This document shows, one piece after another, positions 10,195 through 17,035 of a DNA stretch of 64,000 bases. A model generated the notes under the pieces. It made no database searches. It saw only the letters and a list, made by a program, of their open reading frames with translations, and had not been told where the DNA came from. The stretch comes from Proteiniphilum sp. UBA5384 (lineage in GTDB: Bacteria; Bacteroidota; Bacteroidia; Bacteroidales; Dysgonomonadaceae): NCBI RefSeq assembly GCF_002410825.1, contig NZ_DHOS01000030.1, forward strand, positions 166,178-230,177, in the 5' to 3' direction. Position numbers and translations under genes: made by a program. Numbering within the stretch: position 1 is the stretch's first letter; each line of letters begins with the position of its first letter.

Positions 10195-10202
10195 CAAAGA
10201 TA
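10195..10202 (-). promoter_or_regulatory. Promoter -7 box of the protease-SusCD operon
   Basis: On the minus strand the octamer TATCTTTG matches the Bacteroidetes -7 consensus TAnnTTTG exactly. It lies 38 bases before the S8 protease ATG, which predicts a leader of about 30 bases. A -33 element is weak (only ATTG, about 23 bases upstream). The rest of the 234-base gap 10158-10391 is AT-rich and holds the terminator of the upstream gene. Confidence 0.65.
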
Positions 10203-10320
10203 GACAAAAAGAATTACTTTTGTTTCAATTAATTATAAAGAGTTACGAAAAAATGTAGTTTTAAGGATAAATGATAGAAAAATGTGAATATTTTGCTTTT
10301 TTATTAATTTTATTTTTAAT

Positions 10321-10360
10321 GAAAATAGAGGGTAAAGTTATCATTGACTTTACCCTCCCC
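10321..10360 (-). terminator. Rho-independent terminator of the EF-G-like gene
   Basis: A perfect 10-bp stem (GAGGGTAAAG at 10328-10337 with CTTTACCCTC at 10348-10357) and a 10-base loop lie 34 bases after the EF-G-like stop codon. On the minus strand the stem is followed by a T-rich run. It separates this gene from the downstream protease operon. Confidence 0.8.
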
Positions 10361-10391
10361 TTGGACTAAATTATCAGATAAAAAGAGGCGG

Positions 10392-12548
10392 TTACTCGTC
10401 TTTTTCCTGTGCTTCGTAAGCTTTGAGCAGTTTTTCCTGTACATCGGAAGGAACGAGTTCATAGCTTGAGAACTTCATGGAGAAAGAAGCCCTTCCTCCA
10501 GTGATCGAACTCAATGAAGTAGAGTAGGAACTCATCTCTTTCAAAGGTACTTTTGCTTTGAGTTTTTCGAATCCTTTTTCACTCTCCATACCCATGATCA
10601 TGGCGCGACGTCCCTGCAGGTCGCTCATCACATCGCCCATATATTCACCCGGCACGGAGACCGTCACGTCGTATACAGGCTCAAGGATTTTAGGCCCGGC
10701 ATTCTTGAATGCAGTGCTGAATGCATTACGTCCCGCCAGCATAAAGGAGATTTCATTGGAATCTACCGGGTGCATCTTGCCGTCGTACACAATCACCCGT
10801 ACGTCACGGGCATACGATCCCGTCAAGGGACCTTGCTCCATCCTGGCCATGATGCCCTTCAGGATGGCGGGCAGGAAGCGCGCATCGATGGCGCCACCTA
10901 CGATACTGTTCACAAATATCAGCTTACCGCCCCAATCGAGGTTGATCTCCTGTGTGTCGCGGTTCTGCACTTTGTACTCCTGTCCGTTAAAGCGATAGAC
11001 TTCAGGAACAGCCATTCCTTCGGTATAAGGTTCCACGATAAGATGTACCTCCCCGAACTGGCCGGCGCCACCCGACTGTTTCTTGTGCCGATAATCCGCT
11101 CGTGCTGCTTTGGTGATGGTCTCGCGGTATGGGATTCTGGGCTCCAAAAATTCGATCTCGATCTTGTCGTTGTTTTCCAACCTCCATTTTAATGTACGGA
11201 GGTGGAATTCACCCTGTCCGGAAACAATGACTTGTTTCAACTCTTTAGAGTTTTCCACCAGCCAGGTGGGGTCTTCCTCTTTCATGCGGGTAAGCGCTTC
11301 ACTCAGTTTTTCCGAGTTCGATTCGTTCACCGCCTTGATAGCCCTGCGGTAACGGGGTTCCGGATAACGGATAAAGTCGAATTTGTTTTCATTATCTTTC
11401 GCGTTGAGGGTGTTTCCCGTACGCACGTCTTTCAGTTTCACGGCTGCACCGATACTGCCCGCCTGCAGTTCTACTGCCTTGTTGCGGATTTGTCCTGCTA
11501 CGGTAAAGAGTTGTACAAGCCGTTCTTTTGAACCGCGGTTGACGTTGACGAGGTCGTCGCCTTCTTTTACTGACCCCGACATTACCTTGAAATAAGATAC
11601 TTCACCGATATGGGGTTCAACTGTCGTTTTAAAGAAAAAGAGGCTGGTAGGTGCTGATGCGTCAGGTTTTACTTCATCACCATCACTATTGGCGGGAGAG
11701 GACACATCAAGTGGAGAAGGAGCGACCATGCTCAGGAAGTTCATGATGCGGTGTACAGCCATATTTTTTTCGGCAGATATACAGAATAAGGGAAAGAGGC
11801 TCCGGCTGATCATTCCTTTATGGATACCGTCACGCATCTCTTCTTCGGTAAGAGATCCCTGATCGAAATATTTTTCCATTAATCCCTCGTCATTTTCGGC
11901 TGCTGCTTCGAGCAGTGCCTGATAATATTCACCCGCTTTTTCCTGTTCACTTTCGGGAATATCCAATACGTCGGGAGCAGTGGCACCCGGTTTCCATTTG
12001 TATAATTTTTGTTTCAATACGTCCACGATCCCATCAAAAGAAGTACCGCTGCCGATAGGATACTGTACTGGCACGACTTTACTACCGTACTGGTCTTTCA
12101 GGCTGGCAAGGGTATTGTCGTAGTCGGCTTTCTCATGGTCCATCTGGTTCATCAGGAAGACAAGCGGCTTATCGAGTTCGTCCACATAGCGGAGCTGGTT
12201 GATGGTACCCACTTCTACCCCGCTGGTGGCATCAATCAGCATCAATGCCATATCGGTCACATGAAGGGCAGAGACAACCCCGCCCACAAAATCGTCCGAA
12301 CCCGGACAATCGATGAAGTTCATCAGTTTTTCTTTCCATTCATAGGAGAAAACAGTTGAGAAGACGGAATATCCATATTCTTTCTCTACCGGAAAATAGT
12401 CACTCACGGTATTTTTCCCATCTACCGTGCCGCGTCGTTTTATAAGACCACACTCGAAAAGCATGGCTTCCGCGAGAGTGGTCTTACCTGAGCCTGCATT
12501 GCCAAGTAGGGCAATGTTCCTGATTTCGTTTGTCTTGTAAACTTTCAT
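10392..12548 (-). CDS. fusA2: EF-G paralogue (EF-G2 type) with altered GTPase motifs
   Basis: A 718-residue protein with the five-domain organisation of elongation factor G. The P-loop is GNAGSGKTT (residues 16-24). The switch II motif is DCPGS (80-84) instead of DTPGH, so the histidine that promotes GTP hydrolysis in EF-G and EF-Tu is a serine. The guanine-specificity motif is NQMD (134-137) instead of NKMD. Bacteroides species have a second EF-G (EF-G2, fusA2) reported to support translocation without GTP hydrolysis during carbon starvation; this protein fits that class, so the symbol is given by analogy. It is monocistronic, with an unusual leader rich in dyads. Confidence 0.85.
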   Translation of the reverse strand: MKVYKTNEIRNIALLGNAGSGKTTLAEAMLFECGLIKRRGTVDGKNTVSDYFPVEKEYGYSVFSTVFSYEWKEKLMNFIDCPGSDDFVGGVVSALHVTDMALMLIDATSGVEVGTINQLRYVDELDKPLVFLMNQMDHEKADYDNTLASLKDQYGSKVVPVQYPIGSGTSFDGIVDVLKQKLYKWKPGATAPDVLDIPESEQEKAGEYYQALLEAAAENDEGLMEKYFDQGSLTEEEMRDGIHKGMISRSLFPLFCISAEKNMAVHRIMNFLSMVAPSPLDVSSPANSDGDEVKPDASAPTSLFFFKTTVEPHIGEVSYFKVMSGSVKEGDDLVNVNRGSKERLVQLFTVAGQIRNKAVELQAGSIGAAVKLKDVRTGNTLNAKDNENKFDFIRYPEPRYRRAIKAVNESNSEKLSEALTRMKEEDPTWLVENSKELKQVIVSGQGEFHLRTLKWRLENNDKIEIEFLEPRIPYRETITKAARADYRHKKQSGGAGQFGEVHLIVEPYTEGMAVPEVYRFNGQEYKVQNRDTQEINLDWGGKLIFVNSIVGGAIDARFLPAILKGIMARMEQGPLTGSYARDVRVIVYDGKMHPVDSNEISFMLAGRNAFSTAFKNAGPKILEPVYDVTVSVPGEYMGDVMSDLQGRRAMIMGMESEKGFEKLKAKVPLKEMSSYSTSLSSITGGRASFSMKFSSYELVPSDVQEKLLKAYEAQEKDE

Positions 12549-12591
12549 GATTAGAAAATATTTAAATTAATTAATGTGCCAATGTGATGAA

Positions 12592-12635
12592 TCCCGATAA
12601 ATCGGGACAAGTAGTACCTATGTGACAATTTGTCA
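12592..12635 (-). promoter_or_regulatory. Two dyads in the EF-G2 leader
   Basis: Just upstream of the EF-G-like start there are two separate inverted repeats: TCCCGAT-AA-ATCGGGA at 12592-12607, and TGACAA-T-TTGTCA at 12623-12635. Both lie between the start codon and the terminator-like hairpin at 12650-12681. They could be RNA structures in the leader or binding sites. No function is recognised. Confidence 0.4.
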
Positions 12636-12643
12636 ATGGCATG

Positions 12644-12681
12644 AAAAAAGACTTTGCCGCGGTGTAACAACCGGCAAAGTC
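12644..12681 (-). terminator. Terminator-like hairpin inside the EF-G2 leader
   Basis: A perfect 10-bp stem (GACTTTGCCG at 12650-12659 and CGGCAAAGTC at 12672-12681, 12-base loop) is followed on the minus strand by six Ts (12649-12644). This is a textbook intrinsic terminator for leftward transcription, yet it lies about 95 bases upstream of the EF-G-like ATG and no leftward gene precedes it, because the ATPase gene is divergent. It is therefore either an attenuator or the end of a short separate RNA. Confidence 0.65.
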
Positions 12682-12741
12682 TACTATCTAAAATAGCGTC
12701 GCAATATATAAAAAACGTACGATAATTGTTGATTCTGCATC

Positions 12742-12757
12742 TATGTTATATAACATA
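12742..12757. promoter_or_regulatory. 16-bp perfect palindrome between divergent genes
   Basis: TATGTTATATAACATA is an uninterrupted perfect palindrome in the 351-base gap between the EF-G-like gene and the ATPase gene. Its TGTTA/TAACA half sites suit a dimeric regulator of the CRP/FNR type or similar, but I cannot name one. It lies 142 bases before the ATPase start and 193 bases before the EF-G-like start. Confidence 0.45.
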
Positions 12758-12899
12758 TTTATAGAGTATTTTGATAGCATGTAGTCAGGAGAAATAGTTT
12801 CCTCCGGTTGAAACATTTTTTTCTATGGGTTGTTTATTTCATACGTCTTGTATCGTTTGTCCTGCCATGAAAAGCAGGATTATTGTTAAATATGAAAAG

Positions 12900-15575
12900 A
12901 TGAAGGATTCCTATTATAATTTACAGGTTGAAGAGGTTTTAGGACAGTTTGAGGTTTCGCCCGAAACAGGTCTTTCTGACGTGGAAGTAAGAGAGCGTCT
13001 TAGCCAGTATGGGGCTAATCAACTTGAATCACAAAAGCAAAAAACACTTTTGTTGATGTTCTTCGAGCAATTCAAGAGCATCATGGTGGTTATTTTATTG
13101 ATAGCTGCTGTAGTGTCGGGGGTGATTGGCGTACTGGAAGGAGGAGGGTTGGTAGAGGCGTTTGTGATCTTAGCCATATTGGTGGTCAATGCGGCGATAG
13201 GTACCGCCCAGGAGAAAAAAGCACAGTCTTCACTGGAAGCGCTGAACAGGATGAGCACCCCTCATTCCAAAGTATTGCGGGACGGTCAGGTAGCCGAAAT
13301 CACATCCACGGAGATTGTTCCGGGCGATATTATTGTGTTGGATACCGGTGATATTATCCCCGCTGATTTGCGCCTGATAGAAGCGGTGAATATGAAAGTG
13401 CAGGAATCGGCCCTTACCGGAGAATCGGTCCCTGTAGATAAGACTGAGAAAGTCTTGGATGCAAAAGACCTACCTTTAGGTGACCGTGATAATATGGCTT
13501 TCTCTACCAGTACCGTTACTTATGGACGGGGGAAGGGCGTAGTGGTGAGGACCGGAATGGAGACCGAAGTAGGTAAGATTGCCCATATGCTTCAACAGAC
13601 GCAGGATACGGAAACACCAATGAGCAAACGGCTTGAACAACTGGGTAAGGTGTTGGGGTATGTGGCCCTTGGAATTTGTTTTTTGATATTTGTCGTCGGT
13701 GTCCTCTATGGTAATGGCTGGCTGGAGATGCTGATGATGGCTGTCAGCCTGGCGGTAGCAGCTATTCCTGAAGGACTGCAAATAGTCTCCACCATTGTTT
13801 TGGCAATCGGAGTGCAGCGACTGGTGAAACTGAATGCGATCGTACGTACATTACCATCGGTTGAGACACTGGGGAGCGTTACCGTGATATGTTCCGATAA
13901 AACGGGCACTCTTACGCAAAATAAAATGACCGTGGTGGAGGGGTGGGCTGGAGGCAACCGGATTGATTTTCGCAATCCGCCCCTTCCCGAAGAACTTGAT
14001 AGTGATGAGCAGATGCTTCTCCATTCATCGTTACTCTGCACCGATGCGCATCTGAGGATATTGTCCGATGGTAAACATGAGACGGCGGGTGATCCTACGG
14101 AGATTGCTATTGTGGATGCAGCTCTTGCTCTGAAAATTAATAAAAATGAACTGGAGGGTCGCTTCTCCCGTGTGGAGGAAGTGCCATTTGATTCTGACCG
14201 GAAAAGGATGTCGACTATCAACCGAATAGGGGAAGGGAAATTCAGGGTAAACCTGAAGGGAGGTTTGGATGAGGTCCTTGCTATATCCTCCCGAATACTT
14301 ATCCATGGAAATATAAGATCCATTACGGCAGAAGACATAGAGACCATCAAAGAAGAAAATAGGCGGATGGCACAGTCGGCATTGCGTGTGCTTGCTGTGG
14401 CCTATAATGATATTGACTCCCTGCCGGGGGAGGTGAGTGCCGGGTTCACTGAGAGGGATCTTATTTTTGTGGGGTTGCTGGGTATGATAGATCCGGCTCG
14501 GCCTGAAGTGGTAGAAGCGGTGAAAAAGTGTAAGACGGCCGGTATCCGCCCGGTGATGATTACTGGCGACCATAAAGTGACTGCGGTAGCGATTGCCGAT
14601 GAGATAGGAATTTACCGTGAGGGTGATAAAGCAATTACGGGCACTGATGTAGAAGGGATGAACGATGAAACTCTCTATCGGGGGGTGGAAGCCTATTCAG
14701 TATATGCACGTGTGGCCCCCGAACATAAGGTGAGGATTGTGAAGGCATGGCAATCCTATGGTGATATCGTGGCAATGACGGGGGATGGAGTGAACGATGC
14801 TCCTGCACTCAAGCAGGCTGATATTGGTGTATCAATGGGAGTAGTGGGTACTGAAGTGGCTAAGGATGCTTCCGACGTAATTCTGACAGATGATAACTTC
14901 GCGACTATTGTAAGTGCGGTGGAAGAGGGACGTCGTATTTATGACAATATCCTGAAAGTAATACAATTTCTTCTCTCTGCCAATATGGGAGAGGTGTTGC
15001 TTATTTTTATCGCTTCAATAGCTAACCTGGGTAATCCATTAACTCCTATTCTTATATTGTGGATCAATCTGGTGACTGATAGTTTACCCGCATTGGCGCT
15101 AAGTATGGATCCTGCCGAGAATGATGTGATGACACGCAAACCACGTGATCCCCGACAGGGTTTTTTCACCAAGGGAATGATATGGAGGATCGGTTATCAG
15201 GGTACCGTTATCGGCCTGATTTCGCTGGCTGCTTATATGATTGGTTTCAGAGATGGCGGGCAACTTTTGGGACAGACCATGGCGTTTGCTGTGCTGGGAT
15301 TCTCGCAATTGCTGCATGTACGTAACCTACATTCCAACAAACGCTCTTCTTTTCATACAAATATATCGAGCAATAAACCACTGCTCGGCGCCATCTTCCT
15401 TTCAGCTCTTCTGCTCCTGGCTGTACTGTTGATCCCCGGAGCAATGGACATTTTCGGTGTAACGGCGATGGATGGCATTCATTGGGCTTACGTAGGACTT
15501 CTCTCGTTAGTTCCTATTGTTGTCGTAGAATTGATGAAACTCTGTAAAATCAACCATAGTAGAGACGAATATTGA
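12900..15575 (+). CDS. Calcium-translocating P-type ATPase
   Basis: An 891-residue P2-type ATPase taking the ATG at 12900 as start; an in-frame ATG at 12825 would add 25 residues unlike the family. It shows TGES in the actuator domain (about residue 174), the phosphorylation motif DKTGTLT with Asp333, the hinge TGDGVNDAPALKQAD, and PEGL in the fourth membrane helix, typical of Ca2+ pumps of the SERCA/PMCA type. The C-terminus carries further hydrophobic helices. It would pump Ca2+, or possibly another divalent cation, out of the cytoplasm. A CaCA exchanger lies at 55336. It is divergent from the EF-G-like gene; promoter boxes were not clear. Confidence 0.92.
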   Translation: MKDSYYNLQVEEVLGQFEVSPETGLSDVEVRERLSQYGANQLESQKQKTLLLMFFEQFKSIMVVILLIAAVVSGVIGVLEGGGLVEAFVILAILVVNAAIGTAQEKKAQSSLEALNRMSTPHSKVLRDGQVAEITSTEIVPGDIIVLDTGDIIPADLRLIEAVNMKVQESALTGESVPVDKTEKVLDAKDLPLGDRDNMAFSTSTVTYGRGKGVVVRTGMETEVGKIAHMLQQTQDTETPMSKRLEQLGKVLGYVALGICFLIFVVGVLYGNGWLEMLMMAVSLAVAAIPEGLQIVSTIVLAIGVQRLVKLNAIVRTLPSVETLGSVTVICSDKTGTLTQNKMTVVEGWAGGNRIDFRNPPLPEELDSDEQMLLHSSLLCTDAHLRILSDGKHETAGDPTEIAIVDAALALKINKNELEGRFSRVEEVPFDSDRKRMSTINRIGEGKFRVNLKGGLDEVLAISSRILIHGNIRSITAEDIETIKEENRRMAQSALRVLAVAYNDIDSLPGEVSAGFTERDLIFVGLLGMIDPARPEVVEAVKKCKTAGIRPVMITGDHKVTAVAIADEIGIYREGDKAITGTDVEGMNDETLYRGVEAYSVYARVAPEHKVRIVKAWQSYGDIVAMTGDGVNDAPALKQADIGVSMGVVGTEVAKDASDVILTDDNFATIVSAVEEGRRIYDNILKVIQFLLSANMGEVLLIFIASIANLGNPLTPILILWINLVTDSLPALALSMDPAENDVMTRKPRDPRQGFFTKGMIWRIGYQGTVIGLISLAAYMIGFRDGGQLLGQTMAFAVLGFSQLLHVRNLHSNKRSSFHTNISSNKPLLGAIFLSALLLLAVLLIPGAMDIFGVTAMDGIHWAYVGLLSLVPIVVVELMKLCKINHSRDEY

Positions 15576-15581
15576 GTCAAT

Positions 15582-15857
15582 ATGATTATGTGGCAATCGT
15601 CCGGTAAGTATGTTCCCACGGTAGAACAATTAAAGGAGATTGCTCCTGCCATCATTGATATGGGTTGTTTTGCCAGGATGGAGACAAACGGAGGAGAGGT
15701 CGAACAGATCAACCTGCTGTTCGGGGAAAATCCGATGGCTTCTCGTGTAGCCAATGAAATGGCATTGAAATATGATAAATCGAACCATATTCTGCAATAT
15801 TGTATGGTCAATAACGTCTCCGGTGTGATCGGGCCAGCGGTCGCTGTGGGGGATTGA
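15582..15857 (+). pseudogene. Remnant of a biotin-dependent carboxyltransferase (pyruvate carboxylase B / oxaloacetate decarboxylase alpha) gene
   Basis: This 91-codon frame starts 7 bases after the ATPase stop. Its first half (MWQSSGKYVPTVEQLKEIAP, then FARMETNGG and NLLFGENP) reads like the N-terminal part of the carboxyltransferase subunit of pyruvate carboxylase or oxaloacetate decarboxylase, normally about 500-600 residues. After LLFGENP the similarity that I recall stops and about 40 residues of unclear origin follow, before the frame ends at 15857. It is best read as a truncated, rearranged gene fragment. The alternative is a small chimeric gene still expressed by read-through from the ATPase gene. 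Confidence 0.6.
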
Positions 15858-15937
15858 TCTCGTTTTCAGGTAAGGAAGAATAAGAAAATAAAACCTTTAT
15901 AAAATGGGTGGTTTACGGACTGCACATTTTTTTGCCA

Positions 15938-15966
15938 TAAAAAATGGATTTCCCGAAAGAAATCCA
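15938..15966 (-). terminator. Terminator of the greA-HIT operon
   Basis: A 7-bp stem (GGATTTC at 15946-15952 with GAAATCC at 15959-15965) is followed on the minus strand by a run of six Ts, 28 bases after the HIT gene stop. On the plus strand it could also serve the convergent gene remnant. Confidence 0.75.
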
Positions 15967-15993
15967 CCTTATCTTAATTATTTAAGTTCCAGT

Positions 15994-16383
15994 TTAAAGC
16001 TTCTTTCGGATTTTTTTTGCAATTTCTTCAAATTCGTCTCCGGTGAGTTGCATTTTCGGATTGGCTAAACTCATGTCTCCTTCTTTTTGGATAGGAATTA
16101 AATGAATGTGTGCATGGGGTACCTCCAAACCAATCACCATCAGTCCTACTCTTTTACAAGGAATAGCACTCTGAATCGCTTTTGCTACTCTTTTTGAGAA
16201 GATAATCATATCCGCCAGAAGAGAATCCTCCAAATCGAAAAGATAATCGATTTCTTGTTTCGGTACTATCAATGTATGGCCTTTCGACATAGGGTTGATA
16301 TCAAGAAAAGCATAAAACCGGTCGTCTTCGGCGATCTTGTAGGATGGGATTTCTCCCGAAATAATTCTGCTGAAAATAGTCAT
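15994..16383 (-). CDS. HIT family nucleotide-binding hydrolase
   Basis: A 129-residue protein of the histidine-triad superfamily: FSRIISGEIPSYKIAED at the N-terminus and the triad HAHIHLIP with His90, His92 and His94 near residue 90. HIT proteins of this size (Hint branch) hydrolyse nucleoside phosphoramidates or adenylated substrates; the physiological substrate is not evident. It follows greA with a 39-base gap, so both are probably read from the greA promoter, an arrangement common in Bacteroidetes. Confidence 0.93.
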   Translation of the reverse strand: MTIFSRIISGEIPSYKIAEDDRFYAFLDINPMSKGHTLIVPKQEIDYLFDLEDSLLADMIIFSKRVAKAIQSAIPCKRVGLMVIGLEVPHAHIHLIPIQKEGDMSLANPKMQLTGDEFEEIAKKIRKKL

Positions 16384-16422
16384 CTTATAAGAATGAAAAT
16401 CTTGAATATTGATTTCGGGACT

Positions 16423-16893
16423 CTATATAGAAATTTCAACGATTTCAAATATCATTGTTCCGGATGGCACTTTAATTTCTGCCACATCCCCCACTTTTTT
16501 ACCCATCAATCCTTGGGCGATGGGGGTACTTACCGCAATCTTACCGCTTTTCAGATCGGCCTCGCTTTCAGATACGAGCGTATAGGTCATCAGTTTTTTC
16601 GTCTGCAGGTTCTTGATCGTCACTTTGTTCATTATCTGTACTTCATCGGTGCCAATAGTGCTCTCATCAATAACACGTGCATTGGCTATCAGGTTCTTCA
16701 ATTGCGATATCTTTGCCTCAAGCATCCCTTGCGCTTCTTTCGCCGCATCATATTCGGCATTTTCCGACAGGTCGCCTTTATCTCGCGCTTCGGCAATCTG
16801 ACGTGATATTTCAGGTCTCTGTACAGATTCCAATTCGATCAAATCGTCTTTTAATTTCCGAAGTCCTTCTTCGGTCATATAAGTTACAGCCAT
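16423..16893 (-). CDS. greA: Transcription elongation factor GreA
   Basis: A 156-residue protein, close to the family length. It has an N-terminal coiled coil with the acidic tip GDLSENAEY (Asp41 and Glu44, at the same positions as in Escherichia coli GreA) and a C-terminal FKBP-like domain (IAQGLMGKKVGDVAEIKVP). GreA enters the RNA polymerase secondary channel and stimulates cleavage of backtracked RNA. The ATG at 16893 is preceded by a roughly 93-base leader that carries a terminator-like hairpin and a short ORF. Confidence 0.97.
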   Translation of the reverse strand: MAVTYMTEEGLRKLKDDLIELESVQRPEISRQIAEARDKGDLSENAEYDAAKEAQGMLEAKISQLKNLIANARVIDESTIGTDEVQIMNKVTIKNLQTKKLMTYTLVSESEADLKSGKIAVSTPIAQGLMGKKVGDVAEIKVPSGTMIFEIVEISI

Positions 16894-16904
16894 AGTCTCT
16901 TTTT

Positions 16905-16962
16905 TTATTCTTTAAACTTAACGTAAAGAAAAAGAATTCCGGCCTTTATTACAAGACCGGAA
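16905..16962 (-). promoter_or_regulatory. Candidate attenuator in the greA leader
   Basis: On the minus strand, TTCCGGTCTT (16962-16953) pairs with AAGGCCGGAA (16946-16937), giving ten pairs with one G-U, a 6-base loop and a following T-rich run (TTCTTTTTCTTT). On the plus strand the wobble becomes an A-C mismatch, so the hairpin is built for leftward RNA. It lies downstream of the predicted greA start site and so in the leader. A 23-codon ORF (ATG at 16976, TAA at 16905) runs right through the hairpin. Escherichia coli greA also has a leader terminator giving the short GraL RNAs; likeness is by architecture only. Confidence 0.55.
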
Positions 16963-16989
16963 CCCCTTTTTTCCATGATTAAACTTCTA

Positions 16990-17020
16990 CAAAGGTAACA
17001 TTTTATTTCAATTGGACAAA
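16990..17020 (-). promoter_or_regulatory. greA promoter
   Basis: On the minus strand, TTTG (17020-17017), 19 bases, then TACCTTTG (16997-16990) is a full match to the Bacteroidetes -33/-7 promoter TTTG-N19-TAnnTTTG. It sits between the stop codon of the upstream lipoprotein gene (17036) and greA. Confidence 0.8.
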
Positions 17021-17035
17021 ATTTCCGGATATGTT

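Noticed and set aside
12825..12899. 25-codon N-terminal extension of the P-type ATPase
   Set aside because: The extra residues (MGCLFHTSCIVCPAMKS) do not resemble the family start, whereas the ATG at 12900 gives MKDSYYNLQVEEVLGQF, a normal beginning.
13706..14350. 214-codon antisense frame inside the ATPase gene
   Set aside because: Serine-rich low-complexity translation opposite a clear P-type ATPase; a frame shadow.
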